A stretch of DNA of 64,000 nucleotides, taken from contig CM055063.1 in assembly GCA_029204045.2 (NCBI GenBank), forward strand, positions 33,962,810 to 34,026,809, read 5' to 3'. Position 1 is the first letter of the stretch, and every line of letters begins with the position of its first letter. A program made the translations under genes and the position numbers. Under the pieces are notes generated by a model. That model was not told where the DNA came from, did no database searches, and saw only the letters and a program-made list of their open reading frames with translations. Positions 44,954 to 57,660 of this stretch are shown here, in pieces. This DNA is from Tillandsia leiboldiana. Taxonomy: Eukaryota; Streptophyta; Magnoliopsida; Poales; Bromeliaceae.

Positions 44954-46294
44954 ATAGGTACACGTACCTAGGTTTGGGTTTAGGATTGAGCCCTATGATG
45001 ACTTGTGATGTACGTGAGAGCGCGGGGTGTGTCTTGTGGTTAGGACTCAGGGAATTATTTACTAACGAGTTGTTTCTTAATCTTGTTGTTGTGGCTACGA
45101 GCGGTGTTCGCACGCGCTTTGGGCTTGGTGGTGATAGTGGTGCAGTGTTGGCCGCGATCGTGATACGGGTCGTAGGCGAGAGTTTCAGTGGAGCAGAGGG
45201 CTCGGATCGTTCGCAGTGGTTCGAGAGTTAGCTCACATTTGCTGGGGTAGTACAGCAGATGACTGCTATTTTGCACAAGTCCCACCACTAGCCCAGGTAC
45301 TTTGAGGTGTTGTTGAGCCTCGGTAGCCCCGCACCACATGATATGTGACTTGTCACAGCCATGATTCCCGGAAACTACACCGGTGGCTGCTATTATTGCT
45401 GATTCCCCGATTACAGCTATCGGGACGACTATGAGTTTAGTAATTCTTTTGCTGTGAAGGAAGTGATTCTGAGATGACACTGTATAAATAAAGCTTTTGT
45501 CGAGTTAGGACTAAGCCTGTTCAGTGAAAGTAACCCGGAATCAAGATTATTCCGATAGAGGTGGGTGTGTGACAGTGAGCGTGCTAGCGCTGTCATGGCT
45601 ATTGTATCGATTATTTGGTGGCCTATGGCCAGTAGTAACCCTGATTGGGTTGGTGTTGTAGTCAGGTCCCACCTTTTGCACGGATTTCGTGGACCGCCTC
45701 AGATTCTCCTATAGTATTCAATAATTGTAGCCGTTGTGGCTGCTATCTTGGTGAGGTAGTATTGGTGGGTGCACTATGACTAGAGAGTAGGGGTCTGTGT
45801 CGAGTAATGTGATTGCTTGAGGATCCGATATTAATCCTAAATGGATACAAATTGTGGTTGTTTCAACACATGCGTGTGAACTTGCTTGTGGGTTATGATC
45901 ATCCCGTTGGTGTTGAGTGCGACAGGTGTCGCTAGATCTGTGTTAGCAAGAAGTAATTAATTCAAGGTATTGGTGAACACTGAAATATGGTTCTAGATTA
46001 TTGTAGTGGCATGATGGCACTCGTGACCACGTGGTGGTAGTAACATCGATATTGGTTTACAATATTGGCATACAGGTTGGAGTTGTAAGGAATTTGTGAT
46101 ACCTTTGTGGATTTGATTTAGAGAAATGAATCTCCAATTGAGGTTATGCAGATCTAGGATTCACTTTTCTTTTTGATGGCGTTGGCGCAGAATCGTACTG
46201 TCGAAAGAGCGGACGGAATGCTCACCCGAGTAAGAAAAATGTTTGGGTCTGCTTGTGTATGCCTATATGTTAGTTTAAGGGCTCTTGGGTTATC
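44954..46294 (+). mobile_element. Start of the foreign element's internal region
   Basis: About 1.3 kb after the primer site, expected to hold gag. No intact frame or clear domain is seen. It stops at TTATC, where LTR T2 begins. No matching TTATC flank is present at the end of T. Confidence 0.6.
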
Positions 46295-49200
46295 TGTGGT
46301 GACCCAGACCTTTGCTGGGCTTCTTCAGTGTGACCAGCAGCTTCTGGAAGCCTACGTGGCTTGTCGGCGGTGTTCGCGCGCCTATTTGGACACAAGAGAT
46401 GGACCCTGTGAGCTTTGGTTGGCTGTATTGGCCTTCGGCTGCTTTTGCCGAATTTTAGGAAAGGATTTTGGCCAAACAGAGGGTGGATTTGGGTTCAGTG
46501 CGGAAAAACGCTTGGAAATGGCTTTTTGTTTGCTTAATTCTGAGTCCGGATGCCCAAAAGCGGGCTCCCGGAAGTTTTGGCAGTTTTTGGGGTTTGCGGG
46601 AGCCTCCGGCAAATTATAGGTTTGGAATTTGGCAAAATGGACACCGTTTTTGGAATCAGCGCGCGAAAACGGTCAAGATGGGCTATTTGCTTGATGTTTT
46701 TGGGTTGGCGGTTACTGTTCATGCCGGAACAGTACTTCCGGCGATCACCGGCGGCGGCTGGCGGCGGCGGGCAGCGGCGGAAGGCGGCGGAAGGCGCTCG
46801 GGCAGGCGGCGCGCGGCCGCGGGCAGGCGCACAGGGGCGCGGGCAGGCGCGCGGTCCACCGCGGAGGTCGTGCACCGGGGCGGGCCACGTGGCGCTCTCC
46901 GGTTGGCCGGTTCAGCAGGCGCGGTCCACTGAATTTTGGTCCGGGTGCACGGTAGACCGGGTGGACACGTGGCGAGAGGTGATTGGTTCGGTGTTGTGCT
47001 CCCGGTCCACGCAACCTGTGGAGTCGTTGGCCGGGGCAGGTGCCGTACGCCGGGGCAGGTGGCCGTACGGCCCGGGTCAGCCGCGACGTGCGCGGTCCAC
47101 GGCGCGACGTGCGCGGTGCACGGGTTGCCGGGCCACGTGTCGCGTCGCCATTCGCGGGCGCAGGTGCACCGGGTGCAGTGGGGCCGGGGGAGTAGTGGAC
47201 TGGGCTGTGTGGTGGACCGGGCCGCACTGTGCGCGCCCGAAAGTTGTGGGCCGGGCCGCACTGTGCGCGCCCGAAAAGTTTCGGGCGCCCGGAAAATCGG
47301 ACAAAATGGGAATTTTCCCAATTGTTTTCTTCAGCCTATAAATAGGCAGCCCGAGCCCTCTTTTCTGCCCTTTTTCTCTCAGCCCTTTCAAGATCTCCCC
47401 GAGCTCCCTTCTTGGAAGTTTTTCACCTCTAAGTGCTTGATCTTCCTGCCAAGTTCTAGGATTTTTGAAGGCACGAATCCCGAGGTTCCCCATTTTACGG
47501 TGCGGCGCGACGTTGCTTTCTAGTGTTCTTCTTCGGCGCAGCAGCAGTGTTTTAGCTCCCCTGGGCTACCCCGAGATCCTTTTTCTGTGATTTTTGCGCC
47601 GACAGACTCCTAAGAGGTAGGACTTCATCTTTCGTTTTGATCGCGCTTTCCCGTTTCGAGTTTTTGGCACGGATCCCGAGGCAACACTGTGACCCATTTT
47701 CTGTTTGGCTTTGTGGGACAGCATCGAGGTGTTTTGGCCATATCTTTGCGCACAAGCGTCAGCCGGAAACGAGCTTATACAACTTTTTCATCTACAGATC
47801 GCAAGGAACGCGCTCGTATTTTTCTTGGATTTTTCTGAGATTTCATCAGAGGTGAAAATTACTGTTTTCTCAGTGAACAGTGTACAGTTTTAACACAGAT
47901 TTTTGTATGAGTGTACCCCTTGCCGAATTTTTATCTTGACTTACCGAACTCCGATTTGGGCGTGCAAGGTACCGTTGCGAAGCTATCGACGCGAGGATCG
48001 CTGTGGTATTTTTCTTGGAATTTTCTGGGCACTTTCTGCAGGTGATAATTTAACAGTTTCGGGACTGTTGTTGTATGGGATTATAAGAGTTATATTTGGG
48101 AGCCTTAGTGTAATTAGTGAGCTTTGTATTGTGCCAGGAGAGTTACGGGTGTGCTGAACTTATTGGAGCAAGGGATTAGAGTTATCTGGTGTTTTCAGCT
48201 GTTGGGCTTTGGACAGTCAGCTTTTCAGGTGGGTGCCTTATTCCCGGAACCGGTGGACGGTTCTCTATATTGTTATATGTTAGCATTGCATGCAGGTGTA
48301 CGGTACAATAACTGAAATTGGTCGGTAAGTTTAACAGTGAGGATTCTATGGAAATTGCAAGTGAATTTCTCATAGTATGACAATGGTATAATCAAATATT
48401 CATGTTGGTGATTAGTGGAAGCCCACCTAAGGCAAGGTTACCATATCAGGATTAATTATCATGCCATATTAGCACATAACCTTTTATGAGGCTGGTTTAT
48501 GCATTGGGATAGGATTATGTAGTTATGTGCAGGTTCTACTCCAAGGAGTGATTATGGATCGAAAATCATGGACAGGTATGGTCATTGCTAATTCTGGCAT
48601 GAGGTTTATTTTCTTTATCCTTCTTAAGGACAAATGCATGCTTGTATGGACATATGTGTATGAACATATAGTTAGGCCATCTTTTACTGCTGCACTACAT
48701 ATTGGAATTTGACTTAGGAGAAACCATGATTGCTTTCTTTCTCCTTTTTATTTAGACTTTTGAGTCATGTTGCTCGGGTTCGAGCAGAGGTTTGGGATAG
48801 TGTAGCTGGGACCTTAGGGTCAGAGACAGGGTGTGCTTGATGTTGGATTGTGGGTTATTGCGGCAACCGCGGACAGTAGGCGGTTGACCGGATCTTGATT
48901 TATTTACCCAATTGTGGATTGTGGGTTATTGCGGCAACCGCGGACAGTAGGCGGTTGACCGGATCTTGATTAATTTACCCAATTGTGGGTTGTGGGTTAT
49001 TGCGGTGACCGCGGACTTTGGGCGGTTGACCGGATGTTGACTATTGCATCAGATTGGGTATCAGATTTGTTCTAGTGGATGGGTTTCCCACTTTTTGAGT
49101 ATTATTGCATCAGATCGGGGTTTTGTTAGTGGACGGAGTTTCCCACTTGATCATAGTCTTGATCCAGTCCTGCTATATGAGACAGTGGTTACAGAGATAC

Positions 49201-50483
49201 TCGATACAGTGATGCTTGATACAGTGATACTTTACTCGTGTGGGTCGCTCCCCTCGAGTGCCACTCCGGAGTAGGCTTTCCACGGTGCAGAGCGCCGGGC
49301 ACCATGCTGGGTTTTGAGTCCTTGGGACTCCTTTGCTTCGGTGTTATGCGTAGGCTGGCATACCCGTCGCGGCAGAGCAGGCAGTACCAGTGATTACTGG
49401 TCTATCGATTGGGTTTATTCAGTCAGATACTTTTTGTTACACTCGTGCCTGGGGGACCGAGTGGGAGTCTAGTAGCTGTGTTTAGACCAGTGCTAGTATT
49501 GTTGGGAACCGTTCGGGGTTTGACGGTGGTCCCGTGGTCGTTGTGAGTTCTTTGACCCTTGTGTGAGAGGTTGAGCATCTTGAGTCTTTCCGTTCTGAGA
49601 GAGAGAGGGCATGGATTTGATTATAGCCTGCATGAGCCACTACTCGATAGCGAGTCAGTCCGTTTGGACGCCCTACGTAATTCCTGCCCGTCAGCGGGAG
49701 GTGGTTGTAGGTGGGCGCAGGTTTGACTGGACCCGATGCGGCAGTCAGCTCGATTGGGTCGATTGAGCATCTCGTGTGCGAGTGTTGCATATCTTCATCA
49801 GAGTTGCCCCATTTGAGCATTTGGTTAGAGGCATGGTAGCTGTAGAGTGTTTCCAGCTTCTTCTTTCAGTTTTACTGCATCGGTTATCTTTTGCCTCTAG
49901 TAGTCTTGGTGGGCAGATCGTCGGGCCTTGTGGCGATACCCACTGAGAACTCCCTTATTGCGAAGTTCTCACGCCCGTTGGGGGTTTTCCCCCTTTTTGT
50001 CCTTTCTCCTCTTTGTTTTGCAGAGTCTTGGCGGGTGTTGCCGTTCTGTGGTTGCTGTGCGTGGTGAGGGAGTAGCGAGCTAGATCCAGACCCATCTTTG
50101 GAGAGTAGCGGTACCCCCTTTGGAGGAGATCTTCAGTATAGTCGGTAGAGTGGTATTTATTGCCTCTTTTGAGAGACTGATGTAGTGAGGATATGATGTA
50201 TTGAGAGCTTGTACACTGATGTTTTATTTAAGATATCTCCCTGTTGAGCTATGAGTTTTGTACTCGAGGTTATTGTATGATTATCTTTTTGGGAGAGGGA
50301 CCTTGTTGTTTTATCTTCAGTTGTACAGTGGTTGATTTTATTTCTATAGCAGTTTTATCTTTTAGCTCTGATATCTGTTAGCTGTAGCTCTTTTGCAGGT
50401 AGGTCGCTTCGCCTATGCGGGTTGGCATAGGTGGCGGATCTGTTGGCGAGCCCGGGTCACAGTTTCGACCCCGGGGCGTGACA
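46295..50483 (+). mobile_element. LTR T2, 4189 bp
   Basis: TGTGGTGACCCAGACC to GGGCGTGACA, with primer site at 50491-50503. TATA box 47337-47347. It is almost identical to T3. The flank on the left is TTATC from the foreign piece. No polypurine tract precedes it, so it is a 5' LTR rather than a shared middle LTR of a simple tandem. Confidence 0.92.
48229..50023 (+). other. Predicted leader intron in T2
   Basis: Donor CAG/GTGGGT at 48229 and acceptor TTTGTTTTGCAG ending at 50023, giving 1795 bp. It encloses the 71-bp array at 48844-49047. Confidence 0.5.
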
Positions 50484-52344
50484 GATTAGGTGGTATCAGA
50501 GCCTAGGTTGTAGGTCATGGTGGACTTAGAAACCCTAGGCTTGTGGTTGGAACGTAGGATGACTTCGTGAGAGTCGTGATTTGTAGCGAGAGTCCTGATT
50601 GAGTTTTACACCTCTCCCGAGGGACGGGATGAGTGATTGGCATGTTTATTCTCCTAAGTAGTTATGTTGGCTGCAGACAACATAACGCTATGGAATGGGT
50701 GACATGCTCTAGACTTTCGCTGGATTGGGTCGAGCGTTGTTGTGTGCTGATTTGTGGTTTCGTCGTGGCGAGCGGTGTCTCCCCGACGCTGGGTTTGGGA
50801 CCCTTGTGCATCCTGTCATGGCAGTTGAGCTTGAGCGGTTGGTTTTGGGCCGGATACCCGGATTGAGGTCAGAGAACTCCGGACCCAGATGACAGGATTG
50901 TCAGAGGCATATCAGCGGCAGAGTGAGCAGCTAGTTTGGTGACGCAGTTGTCAGAGCAGTGGGCGGCCTGACAGTACTTTTCTTCTGAGACCACCAGGAT
51001 GTAGTATCCTCAGCGGCAGGGATTTCTGTAGTGCCAATAGAGCGTGTGGCCCCCCTCCGTGCCAAGGTTTAATGCCAAGGCACTGAGGTAGGGTGGATGG
51101 TTGACAGCAGAGGAGCTGTGGGGCATGTTCGATTGAGTGAGCCAGACTTGGCAGATGAACCACCCCGACTCGTAAGATTGAGCTCGGAGCCTTTGGAGGC
51201 AGAGTTGTGGTTGGGGGTGATGGAGTGATCAATTGAGAGCCTCCCTGTGCTAGAGAGTTTATGCAGTTGTTGAACTGGCGCTCCAGGTTTCGAGGGACGA
51301 GGCACATAGGATAAGTGAGATTGGGAGTGGATTGCGCCAGGATACTCCTTAGTTTCTTTTCGGTCCCTCCTGTTCGGGTTTTGGACTGTGGATGCCTCGT
51401 CGGAGTAGGCATTGTGTTTGGAGCTGGACACTGCAGTTCCTTGGACGGGGGTCTGCCGCTAGAGGCGAGTTCTGGAGGGAGGCGCTTGGCGCTAGGTGAT
51501 GGAGGACAGATCGGCAGGCAGAGGCATTTTCGTTTTGCTTTCCTGGGTGGTGGATATCCTTGTGGATGGTTAATGCAAAGCTTACCCAAGGGAATTCTAC
51601 CCTTTGTGATTTATCATTTGCATATTTGAATGTATTATTTGGGATTGAGGGGTGAGCTTAGTAAGGATAATTGTATAAGGAATTGCATGAATCAATTGTG
51701 CTTGGTCGTATGATGATGATACCCAGGTGGATTTCTGAGACGTCAGGGGTTGGGTGGACCCCGATGACAGCAACAACCCTTTCATCAGAGTGGCGCAGCG
51801 GTAGCGTGGACTGGTTGTTTGCGAGAGACCACGTTCGGCATCTCAGTGTGAGCATGGACAGAGGTCGTGCTCCCTTTGTGATTGGTCTAGATATTTTGGC
51901 AGGCTGAGCGACGACCACTTGCATCGAGCGGATGAATCTGTGCCGCCCGGTTGGAGGGCGCCACGGTAGTGGATTGAGTTGTCGCAGGTGTGATTTCTTC
52001 ACAGCAGTCGGAGTTAGGACATGTTGCGTTCCTGCATGGGCCAGCGGTAGAGTCGTTACCACTTGCACTTGAGGTACAGGTTACTGTTGGCATTGTGCAA
52101 GTGGAGGAGGCTTGTCCAGTGCAGCAGAGGCCGTAAGTTATGCCGGCAGACTTATTGGTTTCTACGGCAGCTCAGTGTTATGACCCAGTGCTTGGGATCG
52201 GTTGGCATAGTGCCACAGGATGTTTGACTGCTGAGAGAAAGGACTTTGACTTTCTGCGAGGCGGATAATGGAAGGCATTTTGTTTGTTGAGACTTTTTGA
52301 GCACACAGGTTACAGCGTCCGTGTGAGAGGTGCCTACGGCGGCA

Positions 52345-52525
52345 GCGGGACTTAAGGATGTCCCTATTGTCCATGAAATCCCAGGTGTAAGTCCACCTAA
52401 GCCGATGATTAGGCCGCCAGAAAGGAAGATTAAGATTGCGATTGACGTGATTCTGGAAACCGCGCCAACTTCATTAGCCCCTCATTGGATACCGCCTTTA
52501 GAGCTACGAGAGTTGAGTTCTTAGG
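52345..52525 (+). pseudogene. pol: Reverse transcriptase amino-terminal remnant of T
   Basis: The frame reads VPIVHEIPGVSPPKPMIRPP, then ERKIKIAIDVILETAPTSLA and PHWIPPLELRELSS followed by a stop. It matches the start of Ty3/gypsy RT as in A (4760-4990) and H (17113-17273). The RT core is absent downstream. Confidence 0.82.
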
Positions 52526-53109
52526 CGCGTGGATTTGATGGATAGAGGGTCTGCTTGACCTAGTGCCACGTCGTTGATACACGACGGTGAGAGCCCTTTG
52601 GGATTGGAGTCCAGGCAGGTCCAGGTATTATTTTGAACCTTTTGAAGGAGCTATATTCCGGCAGATATTGTGTGATGCCTGCGCCAATTTGGAATTTCAG
52701 CTGAGGGCATTGTCTAGATGGTGTTCAGGACACAGTAGGGGCATTACGAGTACAGTGAAGCCAATGGATTGACTAATGCCCTGTTGCCTCTAGATTGAGG
52801 AATTTTGTATTTCTGTTGGCCTTGAACGGCTGGTTAGCGGCATCCTCCAGGGATATTTTGGTTTTACCCCCCTCCCTGAGTGGTTTTGAGCTTGTGCAGC
52901 ATTTGTAGATGGTGTGTCAAGATCTGTGAGGAAGGAGCCCTATGCCTAGTCGTTGTGGCACAAGCTTCAGCTTCGAGAGCTTATCTTCCTGGATTACTTT
53001 TTCTAGCCGAAGAGGCGGCGGTGGAAATTCGGCCAAGTGGATGCTATTTATGACTAGCGGAGAGCGACGGTCCTTGTTGGGGTAAGGAGTGTTAGACCGG
53101 ATAGTGCTA

Positions 53110-53300
53110 GCGGGGCTTGATGAGCGGATGATGAGATTGGTACCAGCGTCGATTTTAACCTTGTCAGTGGTGGGTGATGGATTTGCGAGTTATAGTGATA
53201 CCTCCCGTAGTGGCTGTAGAGCCACCATTGGATTTTGTGAGCATCCAGTGTCACCCCGACAGAGCCACTGTGGTGGCGGATGCCTGGAGCAGAAGAGCTA
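53110..53300 (+). pseudogene. pol: RNase H remnant of T with internal deletion
   Basis: LVPASILTLSVVGDGFASYS then DTSRSGC opens RNase H (usual APILTLP...YSDASRSGLGC). After RATIGF it jumps, in another frame, to SIQCHPDRATVVADAWSRR, the end of RNase H (usual IQYHPGKANVVADALSR). The middle of the domain is deleted. Element A loses the match at the same residue after SxxGC. Confidence 0.82.
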
Positions 53301-53694
53301 TTTGGGAGTCGAGTTTGACGGTTCCATAGCTGGCACTGTGTGGGGCCATTCTGGTGTACAGAGTTTGAGTTTGTGTCCCAGAGGATCCCTTTTGATGTGA
53401 GGCTGCGGCTGAGCAATCCACTTAGGTGGTTGAGTTTTGAGGGCGACCGAGTGTGAACCCCTGCTTGTTTGGGCCCCTTTTTCTGTGCAGGTGTTTGTGT
53501 GGTTGTGTTTCGGGGCGCTTGGGTTGAGCTGGCTCTTGGGAGTGATTTTAGAGCGTGTTACTCAGGCTGTTCATTCCTTTCCCCCAGTCTTTTGTTGGTG
53601 TTTGGAGGTTTTTCTGCGTCTCAGCTCAAGAGTGTTATGTTTTGGACCCCTCACCCGTGATTGACTCGTTCCTTTTGGGGTCTGTGAGAGTTTG

Positions 53695-53870
53695 GAGTAC
53701 GAGGGACGCCCGTTGCGAATTCCGACTCGTGAGGTGAGGGAATTGCGCAATCGGGCTATGCCGTACTGGTTGTTGCTGTTGTTGTTGCTGTGGAGTAATC
53801 ACGGGGAGTGATTGGTGACTTGGGAGCTGGAGACGGCGGTGTTGAATTTTGACCCCTGGTTTTTGAGACT
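53695..53870 (+). pseudogene. pol: Chromodomain of T with leucine tract and one stop
   Basis: From 53695 the frame reads EYEGRPLRIPTREVRELRNR, AMPYWLLLLLLLWSNHGE, a TGA, then LVTWELETAVLN. Apart from the stop (probably from CGA) and the CTG/TTG leucine run that replaces the usual VKVL before WSNH, it is a full-length chromovirus chromodomain. The frame then runs on toward SFGDET near the polypurine tract, as in autonomous relatives. The leucine tract is shared with element A (3065-3218). Confidence 0.85.
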
Positions 53871-55862
53871 CCCTGGGAGTTGCCTTAGTTTCGGGGACGA
53901 AACTTTCTTTTAGTGGGGGAGGATGTGGTGACTCAGACCTTTGCTGGGCTTCTTCAGTGTGACCAGCAGCTTCTGGAAGCCTACGTGGCTTGTCGGCGGT
54001 GTTCGCGCGCCTATTTGGACACAAGGGATGGACCCTGTGAGCTTTGGTTGGCTGTATTGGCCTTCGGCTGCTTTTGCCGAATTTTAGGAAAGGATTTTGG
54101 CCAAACAGAGGGTGGATTTGGGTTCAGTGCGGAAAAAACGCTTGGAAATGGCTTTTTGTTTGCTTAATTCTGAGTCCGGATGCCCAAAAGCGGGCTCCCG
54201 GAAGTTTTGGCAGTTTTTGGGGTTTGCGGGAGCCTCCGGCAAATTATAGGTTTGGAATTTGGCAAAATGGACACCGTTTTTGGAATCAGCGCGCGAAAAC
54301 GGTCAAGATGGGCTATTTGCTTGATGTTTTTGGGTTGGCGGTTACTGTTCATGCCGGAACAGTACTTCCGGCGATCACCGGCGGCGGCTGGCGGCGGCGG
54401 GCAGCGGCGGAAGGCGGCGGAAGGCGCTCGGGCAGGCGGCGCGCGGCCGCGGGCAGGCGCACAGGGGCGCGGGCAGGCGCGCGGTCCACCGCGGAGGTCG
54501 TGCACCGGGGGCGGGCCACGTGGCGCTCTCCGGTTGGCCGGTTCAGCAGGCGCGGTCCACTGAATTTTGGTCCGGGTGCACGGTAGACCGGGTGGACACG
54601 TGGCGAGAGGTGATTGGTTCGGTGTTGTGCTCCCGGTCCACACAACCTGTGGAGTCGTTGGCCGGGGCAGGTGCCGTACGCCCGGGGCAGGTGGCCGTAC
54701 GGCCCGGGTCAGCCGCGACGTGCGCGGTCCACGGCGCGACGTGCGCGGTGCACGGGTTGCCGGGCCACGTGTCGCGTCGCCATTCGCGGGCGCAGGTGCA
54801 CCGGGTGCAGTGGGGCCCAGGGGAGTAGTGGACTGGGCTATGTGGTGGACCGGGCCGCACTGTGCGCGCCCGAAAGTTGTGGGCCGGGCCGCACTGTGCG
54901 CGCCCGAAAAGTTTCGGGCGCCCGGAAAATCGGACAAAATGGGAATTTTCCCAATTGTTTTCTTCAGCCTATAAATAGGCAGCCCGAGCCCTCTTTTCTG
55001 CCCTTTTTCTCTCAGCCCTTTCAAGATCTCCCCGAGCTCCCTTCTTGGAAGTTTTTCACCTCTAAGTGCTTGATCTTCCTGCCAAGTTCTAGGATTTTTG
55101 AAGGCACGAATCCCGAGGTTCCCCATTTTACGGTGCGGCGCGACGTTGCTTTCTAGTGTTCTTCTTCGGCGCAGCAGCAGTGTTTTAGCTCCCCTGGGCT
55201 ACCCCGAGATCCTTTTTCTGTGATTTTTGCGCCGACAGACTCCTAAGAGGTAGGACTTCATCTTTCGTTTTGATCGCGCTTTCCCGTTTCGAGTTTTTGG
55301 CACGGATCCCGAGGCAACACTGTGACCCATTTTCTGTTTGGCTTTGTGGGACTGCATCGAGGTGTTTTGGCCATATCTTTGCGCACGAGCGTCAGCTGGA
55401 AACGAGCTTATACAACTTTTTCATCTTCAGATCGCAAGGAACGTGCTCGTATTTTTCATGGATTTTTCTGAGATTTCATCAGAGGTGAAAATTACTGTTT
55501 TCTCAGTGAACAGTGTACAGTTTTAACACAGATTTTTGTATGAGTGTACCCCCTTGCCGAATTTTTATCTTGACTTACCGAACTCCGATTTGGGCGTGCA
55601 AGGTACCGTTGCGAAGCTATCGACGCGAGGATAGCTGTGGTATTTTTCTTGGAATTTTCTGGGCACTTTCTGCAGGTGATAATTTAACAGTTTCGGGACT
55701 GTTGTTGTATGGGATTATAAGAGTTATATTTGGGAGCCTTAGTGTAATTAGTGAGCTTTGTATTGTGCCAGGAGAGTTACGGGTGTGCTGAACTTATTGG
55801 AGCAAGGGATTAGAGTTATCTGGTGTTTTCAGCTGTTGGGCTTTGGACAGTCAGCTTTTCAG

Positions 55863-57660
55863 GTGGGTGCCTTATTCCCGGAACCGGTGGACGGTTCTCT
55901 ATATTGTTATATGTTAGAATTGCATGCAGGTGTACGGTACAATAACTGAAATTGGTCGGTAAGTTTAACAGTGAGGATTCTATGGAAATTGCAAGTGAAT
56001 TTCTCATAGTATGACAATGGTATAATCAAATATTCATGTTGGTGATTAGTGGAAGCCCACCTAAGGCAAGGTTACCATATCAGGATTAATTATCATGCCA
56101 TATTAGCACATAACCTTTCATAAGGCTGGTTTATGCAGTGGGATAGGATTATGTAGTTATGTGCAGGTTCTACTCCAAGGAGTGATTATGGATCGAAAAT
56201 CATGGACAGGTATGGTCATTGCTAATTCTGGCATGAGGTTTATTTTCTTTATCCTTCTTAAGGACAAATGCATGCTTGTATGGACATATGTGTATGAACA
56301 TATAGTTAGGCCATCCTTTACTGCTGCACTACATATTGGAATTTGACTTAGGAGAAACCATGATTGCTTTCTTTCTCCTTTTTATTTAGACTTTTGAGTC
56401 ATGTTGCTCGGGTTCGAGCAGAGGTTTGGGATAGTGTAGCTGGGACCTTAGGGTCAGAGACAGGGTGTGCTTGATGTTGGATTGTGGGATTATTGCGGCA
56501 ACCGCGGACAGTAGGCGGTTGACCGGATCTTGATTTATTTACCCAATTGTGGATTGTGGGTTATTGCGGCAACCGCGGACAGTAGGCGGTTGACCGGATC
56601 TTGATTAATTTACCCAATTGTGGGTTGTGGGTTATTGCGGTGACCGCGGACTTTGGGCGGTTGACCGGATGTTGACTATTGCATCAGATTGGGTATCAGA
56701 TTTGTTCTAGTGGATGGTGTTTCCCACTTTTTGAGTATTATTGCATCAGATCGGGGTTTTGTTAGTGGACGGAGTTTCCCACTTTGATCATAGTCTTGAT
56801 CCAGTCCTGCTATTATGAGACAGTGGTTACAGAGATACTCGATACAGTGATGCTTGATACAGTGATACTTTACTCGTGTGGGTCGCTCCCCTCGAGTGCC
56901 ACTCCGAAGTAGGCTTTCCACGGTGCAGAGCGCCGGGCACCATGCTGGGTTTTGAGTCCTTGGGACTCCTTTGCTTCGGTGTTATGCGTAGGCTGGCATA
57001 CCCGTCGCGGCAGAGCAGGCAGTACCAGTGATTACTGGTCTATCGATTGGGTTTATTCAGTCAGATACTTTTTGTTACACTCGTGCCTGGGGGACCGAGT
57101 GGAGTCTAGTAGCTGTGTTTAGACCAGTGCTAGTATTGTTGGGAACCGTTCGGGGTTTGACGGTGGTCCCGTGGTCGTTGTGAGTTCTTTGACCCTTGTG
57201 TGAGAGGTTGAGCATCTTGAGTCTTCCCGTTCTGAGAGAGAGATGGCATGGATTTGATTATAGCCTGCATGAGCCACTACTCGATAGCGAGTCAGTCCGT
57301 TTGGATGCCCTACGTAATTCCTGCCCGTCAGCGGGAGGTGGTTGTAGGTGGGCGCAGGTTTGACTGGACCCGATGCGGCAGTCAGCTCGATTGGGTCGAT
57401 TGAGCATCTCGTGTGCGAGTGTTGCATATCTTCATCAGAGTTGCCCCATTTGAGCATTTGGTTAGAGGCATGGTAGCTGTAGAGTGTTTCCAGCTTCTTC
57501 TTTCAGTTTTACTGCATCGGTTATCTTTTGCCTCTAGTAGTCTTGGTGGGCAGATCGTCGGGCCTTGTGGCGATACCCACTGAGAACTCCCTTATTGCGA
57601 AGTTCTCACGCCCGTTGGGGGTTTTCCCCCTTTTTGTCCTTTCTCCTCTTTGTTTTGCAG
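55863..57660 (+). other. Predicted leader intron in T3
   Basis: Donor TTTTCAG/GTGGGT at 55863. Acceptor CTCCTCTTTGTTTTGCAG/AGTC ends at 57660, giving 1798 bp, with a long pyrimidine tract after the GGGGG-TTTT-CCCCC hairpin. Confidence 0.5.
57582..57630 (+). other. Conserved pair of LTR hairpins in T3
   Basis: GAGAACT (57582-57588) with AGTTCTC (57601-57607), and GGGGG (57617-57621) with CCCCC (57626-57630) around TTTT. The order is the same as in S1 and, on the other strand, element A. Confidence 0.65.

Larger units (their letters stand above)
50484..53923 (+). mobile_element. Full internal region of T, decayed
   Basis: 3.44 kb with primer site (50491-50503), an unreadable gag zone rich in TGA/TAG stops, an RT amino-terminal piece (52345-52525), a short RNase H piece (53110-53300), a chromodomain (53695-53870) and polypurine tract AGTGGGGGAGGA (53912-53923). 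It is collinear with the internal region of element A. The flanking LTRs are nearly identical, so the element moved recently although its coding region was already broken. Confidence 0.88.
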
